From assembly GCA_014634225.1 (NCBI GenBank), contig BLFN01000621.1, forward strand, positions 3,276,430-3,286,429: 10,000 bases of DNA. The letters run 5' to 3'. Position numbers and translations under genes: made by a program. The notes beneath the pieces were generated by a model. The model did not search any database. It was given only the letters and a program-made list of their open reading frames with translations, and was not told where the DNA came from. This DNA comes from Acropora yongei. Its lineage: Eukaryota > Cnidaria > Anthozoa > Scleractinia > Acroporidae. This document shows, one piece after another, positions 6,679 to 10,000 of this stretch (its first letter is position 1; each line of letters opens with the position of its first letter).

Positions 6679-8797
6679 CTGGAAAAAAAAGGAGAGAGAG
6701 AGAGAAACAGAAGTACAACAGTTATATTAGTTGATCTGTAAGATCAACCAACCAAAATCTTGATTCAGTGAAGGTTCTATTACCCGAATATTAGTCTAAC
6801 TGCTAATTGTCTTTTAGTCTCATTTTCTCCAACTCTTTAAAGTTTAATGTTGTAAGAGGATGAAGTTAGGAGAATATGTGTTTTTTTTTTAGAGGTGGGG
6901 GGAGGTTAAGATCGTCTGAAATAAAACTAATCCCATGTTACATAAAATATCACTGAGACAATCGCGATTGGCATCCGCTCTGCTAAACTGACTGCCTAGG
7001 GAGTGGAGAACGGCATATTCCATATGATCTCCCATTCAGTTGGCAATGCATCGCGTTCAACAGGACTCGACTTAAGTAAACAGAAGGAAACCCGGTGTTT
7101 CCTTTGGCTGTGCACAAGTACTTAGAAAGTCATGGCACCTTAGTCTGAGTGAAATTTTACAGAGCCTACCGTAAGGGAAAGGGATTTTGTGATGACGGCG
7201 AATCCTCCGACCGTGACACCCCTTGGTTCTTCTTGTAGGCCTATCACAAACAACAGCAACTGAAAAAGGAAAAACTCATGTCATATCAATTATTTTCATG
7301 CGAAGGCTGTTACTATGATCAACTGTACAGACAACTCAAAATAAAAGCTAGAATTGTACCTTTCCTTCGTCTTCTGGTGCAACATGAAGCGTTTGCACAA
7401 TCTTTTGAATAGCATGAATCTGAAACCAATCCAAAGAGAAAAGTACCTCTGGTCAACTTTTACATCGAAGTACTTACTTTTTTATCATAATGTCAATGAC
7501 GTTTTAATCTTTTATCATAATCTCAGTGACTTTTTATTTAAACGTGTTTTAGTGTATCTCACGCCCTTTATTAACCACAGCCACTCATTCGCGCTTAATT
7601 AACGGCCTGAACAATTAAAATTGCCAGACATCATCCAAAAATGCTTCACATCTTTTATGTAATGCAATATCAGTAAAAACTACTTTGAAAGCAATTACAA
7701 TTCCTCACAAGATATATTATATATAGTATTGAGTTTCCAACCTTTTCGTTAAGTCTTGAGCCAAAAGTCATGACCATCAACAAAATACCGGAAGATAACA
7801 GAAGCCAGAACGAATTGACACCGATATGTCCAATTGCTGTGATCTTTTGCTTGCTCAAGTCTGCATGTGTGATTTGGTAAAAGCTAAAACAAATCACTGG
7901 AATGAAAAATCCAACAGCCTCAAAGAGAAGAGGGGAAATCATGTTGTCTGCTATCTGGACAACTTGGACCAAATGGCGATGCTGTTCTCTTAGGGCTCTT
8001 ACACTGACTGTCGAGTTTAATAGCAACGACGAAACTCGTTTGTTAAAATCGTCAAAGAGAGCCTCAAGTAGGTTACAGGTAGTACAGAAGAATGGAAATA
8101 TAAACCAGACAGCAACACCATAACTACAAAGGAACAGAATGATTATCCTTAAGATACGCAACCTCTTCCAAGGTTCGTATGTACCAATATTTACATCAAG
8201 GAATATGTCTGAGATGATCTCGCCTCCGATCGCAAATATTACGACAATGGAAGTGACACTCGCATACGCTTTTGCTTTTGATACGATTCCCCTCAGTATT
8301 TCAGGTTCGAAGTGAACAGTGATGACTTTGAGTAGGAAATGTTGGAAACGGGATCTTCGGAAAGACGTCAACGGAAGGACGATCAAAGACGTTGTTCCCA
8401 TGAGACTCACCATAAGAGTCCAGGAAGCGAACATGATAAGGAGGTAGATATCTCTTCCGTCGTAGAAAATGCTGATGACGGACATAAAAAAGTTTATCCA
8501 CAAACAGCAAACCACAGTAAAGCAATAAAAACGGGAAAGGTGGCATTGTTTGTGGGGATGAGAAGAGGTCTCATGGAATTTGTCGAAACTTGTGTGACCA
8601 AAATACGATCCAGATAACATCATTAGTCTTAGAGCTGGTCGGTACACTTCTTCAATTATTTTGAAACGTTTCTTATTTTCATTATTATCGTCGTTTCCAC
8701 TCAATCCAGCACAAGAATCATCCCTGGTCATCCGCTGCTCGGAAACTGCAAGGTCATGATTTTCTTTGTCGATTTTGGCTGCAACTAGAGAAGACAT
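6625..8797 (-). CDS. Gene C: complete gustatory-receptor-like (Grl) seven-transmembrane protein
   Basis: This complete four-exon gene on the minus strand joins 8797-7742, 7419-7360, 7259-7170 and 6678-6625 into 419 codons plus TGA, the same length as gene B. Introns are 322, 100 and 491 nt, all GT..AG and phase 0. The ATG has the context GACAAAATG with A at -3. The protein has a polar, Asn/Asp-rich N-terminus of about 48 residues, then EVYRPALRLMMLSGSYFG, a series of hydrophobic helices, LR.QH.HLVQVVQIAD (269-284) like the TM5 lead-in of insect gustatory receptors, and TM7 from the last exon. It is a paralogue of gene B but more diverged than A is from B. It is probably a membrane chemoreceptor or channel subunit; ligand and function are unknown. 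It is transcribed towards gene B, so the two genes meet tail to tail. Confidence 0.88.
6881..6890. repeat. T10 run in gene C intron 3
   Basis: This is a homopolymer inside the 491-nt last intron of gene C, next to a G-rich stretch (gaggtggggggagg). It is simple low complexity with no visible role. Confidence 0.5.
7170..7259 (-). CDS. Gene C, exon 3 (90 nt)
   Basis: On the minus strand the acceptor is tcctttttcag and the donor ACG|gtaggc. It encodes residues 373-402, starting LLLFVIGLQEEPRG and ending VITKSLSLT. The family's GEP is changed to EEP, while VGG and VITK are kept. Confidence 0.87.
7360..7419 (-). CDS. Gene C, exon 2 (60 nt)
   Basis: On the minus strand the acceptor is attggtttcag and the donor AAG|gtacaa. 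The exon encodes IHAIQKIVQTLHVAPEDEGK, residues 353-372. It is identical to the gene B peptide at 14 of 20 positions. Confidence 0.87.
7742..8797 (-). CDS. Gene C, exon 1 (352 codons)
   Basis: Hydrophobic segments by eye lie at about residues 52-69 (weak), 90-111, 117-142, 180-200, 214-242, 287-308 and 322-345. Blocks shared with gene B include LMGTT, SRFQHFLLKVI, FPFFCTTC followed by LEALFDD, SPLLFE and PVICFSFY. The donor is GAAAAG|gttgga; without splicing the frame would run 23 codons into intron 1. Confidence 0.88.
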
Positions 8798-10000
8798 TTT
8801 GTCAAAAAAATGGTGTGGTTCTCTTGATAGTATACTTTTATGTAAATGTTAGTCTTGTTTGCAGTGTTTTTATGATGGAATCTGTTTGGAAGAGTTAAAT
8901 GAAAGAGCTCATCAAAAATGTAGTGAATGCACGCATTTTGGCATTACTTGTAGATTGTGTGTATAACAGTATATATTTAACAGTTCATGATCTTTGGTCA
9001 TTTTATTTAGACTCGCAATCTAGAGGTGAGATAGACAACGAGAAAACGTTGACTGTGACTAAAATTTAATTAACAACAAAACAAACAAAAAAATGCCAAC
9101 ATGATCAAAATCAGACCTTTAGTTGTCGACTTCAGGGCATGAATCATGATTTTATTCCTTTTCCTTCCAACAACCACTGTGGCGTTGAACCTTTTTCCTT
9201 TTGAAGCTGGATTTATATCAGCACTCGTTCCCGACCAGCGTATTTAACTATTCTTTTAATACTTTTTTCACCTTGAAAATAAAGTTTTGATCTTTTCGAG
9301 GCAATTTAAACATGTTGTTAGTTATAAATTTTAACTTTCTTGATTGGAATGACACCTGCCATGACGCAGATCTTATATGAATTGATAAATTGAAAATTAC
9401 TTAAAATTAAGGATAGGAAACTTTCAACAACTGCCAAGATCACCATCACTACGAAATTCAATTATTCAAATTTTCCTTATCTCATTTTATTTATAGATGT
9501 ATATTTTCTATTTTATCAGTTTGATGAATTTACGCTGCAAATGTTGAGATTCATGACTAAGGAAGCGTTTTGAATTTTTCAAATTAATTTAAAATTGAGA
9601 GACTTCTACTGTGAAAATCATGTCACGAAACAAGCGAATACGTGGTACACCTGCTTCAAATACAAAGGAATTTGAATAATTAAAGTTTTCATTAACAAAA
9701 ATCTAATTCAGTACACATTGGGGGAGAACAATAACTTTCAGGAGAAGTAAATATATCAGCTAGTGAAAAATGAAAAGGAGATAATACTGAAAATAGTGAA
9801 AAGAAAAACCCCAGGTGTTAAGAAAGCCAAAATTATATTTAAAGATAAATTACTGAAGCTGTAGATTATTGAGAACTCGACAGGGTGTACGTCTGCTTAA
9901 GAAGAAAATAATGAAGAATATGTTTTGTTTGTTTGTTTTTTTCTGAAACTATTACCATAAACTTCACCTTGAGTTTTTATTTTGAAGCCTGGCTGGTGTT
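8798..10000. other. Upstream flank of gene C, no gene seen
   Basis: This is very AT-rich DNA with CAAA-type low-complexity tracts at 9071-9093 and (as GTTT) at 9921-9942. It should contain the gene C promoter and any 5' UTR. A weak TATA-like CATAAAAG reads on the minus strand at about 8843-8836, some 40 nt before the ATG, which is too little to call. No open frame or family match was seen. Confidence 0.5.

Noticed and set aside
7354..7602. 82-codon plus-strand frame across gene C exon 2
   Set aside because: It is antisense to the exon at 7419-7360 and continues into intron 1; no coding features of its own.
8301..8617. Open frames on both strands inside gene C exon 1
   Set aside because: They are shadows of the gene C frame, which is supported by protein similarity to gene B along its length.

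Overview
The window looks like AT-rich animal nuclear DNA. It has spliced genes with GT..AG introns, polypyrimidine tracts before the acceptors, AATAAA poly(A) signals, and long non-coding spacers with low-complexity tracts. The encoded proteins and their exon layout fit the gustatory-receptor-like (Grl) branch of the insect chemoreceptor superfamily as known from cnidarians. A cnidarian, probably an anthozoan (coral or sea anemone), is the best guess. That is an inference from family membership, not from a species marker.

Three Grl genes are present. Gene A (+ strand) enters from the left edge; only its last three coding exons (136-195, 494-583, 772-825) are inside. Gene B (+) is complete: exons 2860-3909, 4237-4296, 4373-4462 and 4802-4861, 419 codons before the stop. 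Gene C (- strand) is complete: exons 8797-7742, 7419-7360, 7259-7170 and 6678-6625, also 419 codons. A and B are in tandem; B and C are convergent. In B and C one long exon carries the soluble N-terminus and all membrane segments except the last. Three short exons then follow, with 60 nt and 90 nt in exons 2 and 3 in all three genes and every intron in phase 0. These short exons are missed by ORF scanning. They encode the linker before TM7 and TM7 itself, the most conserved part of the superfamily.

Spacers: 826-2859 (A to B) holds a degenerate 90-bp tandem array near 1531-1856, an A-rich block and a possible TATA box before gene B. 4862-6624 (B to C, tail to tail) holds poly(A) signals for both genes and an isolated GC-rich palindrome matching the NRF-1 consensus. 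8798-10000 lies upstream of gene C and shows no recognisable gene.

The three proteins are probably paralogous membrane receptors or channel subunits of one local family. A and B resemble each other most in the shared exons, and C is more diverged. Nothing prokaryotic, no intact mobile element and no RNA gene was found. The main interest is the receptor cluster with an ancient exon structure and a changed TM7 signature.
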